The position numbers and the translations under genes were made by a program. Positions 6,527-7,403 of a DNA stretch of 7,403 nt are shown piece after piece. Location: assembly GCA_030617525.1 (NCBI GenBank), contig JAUWVG010000103.1, positions 1 through 7,403 on the forward strand, written 5' to 3'. Under the pieces are notes generated by a model that saw only the letters and a program-made list of their open reading frames with translations, was not told the DNA's origin and did no database searches. Source of the stretch: Candidatus Aminicenantota bacterium (GTDB lineage: Bacteria; Acidobacteriota; Aminicenantia; Aminicenantales; Aminicenantaceae). The stretch's first letter is position 1; each line of letters opens with the position of its first letter.

Positions 6527-6871
6527 TTAAAGGAGAAGGTCCATTTTTTCGAGGATGAGTTCGGTGCCATCAAGGATTTTGATCTGGGCGGAGCCGCACT
6601 CGGTGCAGATATAGATAAGTTCATCGTAGGTCTTTTCTGCCCCGCAGCTCTCACACCGGATTTTTAAGAGCACTTTTTCTATCTCTAAGGTGGCGTCAGA
6701 GGCCATCGTGTCTTTTTTGAAGATGTCGAAGGCGGTTTCCAGAAAGGAGGGTACAACGCCCGATAAAATGCCTACCTGGAGTTTAACTAAAGTGATTTTT
6801 TGGGCCCCCTGCTCTCTGGCCTTTTCCTCCATGATATCGTACAGGTTGGCGATGATGGAGAGCTCATGCAT
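6527..6871 (-). CDS. hypA: Hydrogenase/urease nickel metallochaperone HypA
   Basis: HypA binds nickel and hands it, with HypB, to the hydrogenase large subunit. The 114-residue length is normal for the family. The N-terminus is Met1-His2-Glu3, whose His2 is a nickel ligand, and this fixes the start. The zinc site is Cys73-X2-Cys76 and Cys89-X2-Cys92, the usual CX2C-X12-CX2C spacing. A GAGGG ribosome binding site lies inside the 3' end of hypB (6878-6882), 6 bases before the ATG. The order is hypB then hypA, the reverse of the common hypA-hypB order. The stop codon lies in the second copy of an 8-base CCAATTAA repeat (plus strand) at the border of a large palindrome, yet the C-terminus looks full length, so the gene appears intact. 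Confidence 0.97.
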   Translation of the reverse strand: MHELSIIANLYDIMEEKAREQGAQKITLVKLQVGILSGVVPSFLETAFDIFKKDTMASDATLEIEKVLLKIRCESCGAEKTYDELIYICTECGSAQIKILDGTELILEKMDLLL

Positions 6872-7403
6872 GTTTGGCCCTCAATTCTTCGAGCGAAGTC
6901 ACAAGATACTCTTTTAATTCCTTCATGCCGGTCCCTTTAAGCGCCGATATCACAAACGTCTTTAACTTGGGATTGATCTCTTTGGCCTCTTTTATAGCAA
7001 ATTCAATGTCGAACGGCAGCAGCGGTACCAAGTCCACCTTGGTGATGAGCAGACAGTCAGAAGTCATAAAAGCCTTGGGGTATTTCTTTGGTTTGTCGTC
7101 TCCTTCGGGACTTGAAAGGAGGACACAGCGGATGTTTTCACCCAGGTCATAACCGGCCGGACAGACCAGGTTGCCCACATTTTCGATGAACAGAAAATCC
7201 AGGTCGGAAGGGATTTCCGCAAACAGCTTGCCCACCATTTTAGCCTCCAGATGACAGGCTCCACCCGTTGTGATCTGCCATGCAGGGATGCCTTTGTTCC
7301 GGATTCTTTCGGCGTCACGCTCTGTTTCGATATCTCCTTCGATGACGGCCATCTTATAATCGGGTCTCAGATAATCGGACAGGCTCTCTAAAAGCGTTGT
7401 TTT
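6864..7403 (-). CDS. hypB: Hydrogenase/nickel-enzyme maturation GTPase HypB, 5'-truncated by the window edge
   Basis: HypB is a cytoplasmic SIMIBI-class GTPase that works with HypA to load nickel into the large subunit of [NiFe] hydrogenase. The frame is open to the edge, so the 179 visible residues begin at the P-loop lysine (KTTLLE), and the N-terminus with most of the P-loop and any metal-binding tail is missing. Visible HypB hallmarks, numbered from the first visible residue, are EGDIETERD (22-30), the G-domain metal pair Cys50-His51 in GGACHLEA, ENVGNLVCPA with Cys81, EGDDKPKKYP (100-109) and the guanine-specificity motif as TKVD (121-124) rather than NKxD. An internal ATG at 7352 is not the start, because conserved HypB sequence continues upstream of it. 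The stop overlaps the hypA start by 8 bases, implying coupled translation. Family assignment is near certain; the client enzyme lies outside the window. Confidence 0.96.
   Translation of the reverse strand, partial: KTTLLESLSDYLRPDYKMAVIEGDIETERDAERIRNKGIPAWQITTGGACHLEAKMVGKLFAEIPSDLDFLFIENVGNLVCPAGYDLGENIRCVLLSSPEGDDKPKKYPKAFMTSDCLLITKVDLVPLLPFDIEFAIKEAKEINPKLKTFVISALKGTGMKELKEYLVTSLEELRAKHA

Noticed and set aside
6467..6667. Short frames in and around the palindrome giving peptides with a repeated GTGPIF...NGACPQLIQ pattern
   Set aside because: The resemblance between strands only reflects the palindrome; the frames run antisense into hypA or non-coding sequence.
6864..7352. ATG at 7352 as the hypB start
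   Set aside because: Seventeen upstream codons continue the frame to the edge and encode the P-loop lysine and KTTLLE, so the gene is truncated by the window rather than starting here.
1..7403. CRISPR array, tRNA, rRNA or transposase genes
   Set aside because: No regularly spaced repeats, cloverleaf-like sequence, rRNA-conserved stretch or transposase motif was seen on either strand; the only repeat element is the palindrome.

Overview
The window is a compact bacterial segment with every convincing gene on the minus strand. Read in transcription order (right to left) it holds: a 5'-truncated hypB; hypA; a stand-alone receiver-domain response regulator; a membrane histidine kinase with two c-type haem attachment motifs; a secreted dipeptidyl-peptidase IV-type S9 peptidase; a zinc-ribbon SAM methyltransferase; and a UbiA-family membrane prenyltransferase. 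No rRNA, tRNA, CRISPR array, transposase or integrase gene was seen.

Three transcription units are suggested. Unit 1 is hypB-hypA, overlapping by 8 bases, which serve nickel delivery to a [NiFe] hydrogenase (or another nickel enzyme). It ends one base before a perfect 31-bp-arm palindrome that looks like a dispersed REP-type element. Unit 2 is the response regulator and histidine kinase, 19 bases apart, behind a good sigma-70-like promoter (TTGACT-17-TATTGT). Unit 3 is peptidase, methyltransferase and UbiA protein, with gaps of 1 and 12 bases, behind a 155-base gap holding a weaker promoter candidate. It is followed by an AT-rich hairpin that may be its terminator.

The most interesting object is the kinase. 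Its extracytoplasmic sensor domain carries CVICH and CFNAACH (CX2CH and CX4CH), so it probably binds covalent haem outside the cytoplasmic membrane and senses redox state or a gaseous ligand. Its phosphoacceptor box reads H-G-L-R-S-H instead of the usual H-E-L-R-T-P, while the ATP-binding boxes are intact. Beside nickel-hydrogenase maturation genes this suggests, but does not prove, a redox or hydrogen-linked signalling module.

The organism is most simply an anaerobic or microaerobic bacterium that makes cytochrome c, exports peptidases and uses a nickel enzyme. The haem-kinase style and gene content recall Desulfobacterota or Aminicenantia/Acidobacteriota-like lineages. That placement is an impression from protein style, not a computed result.
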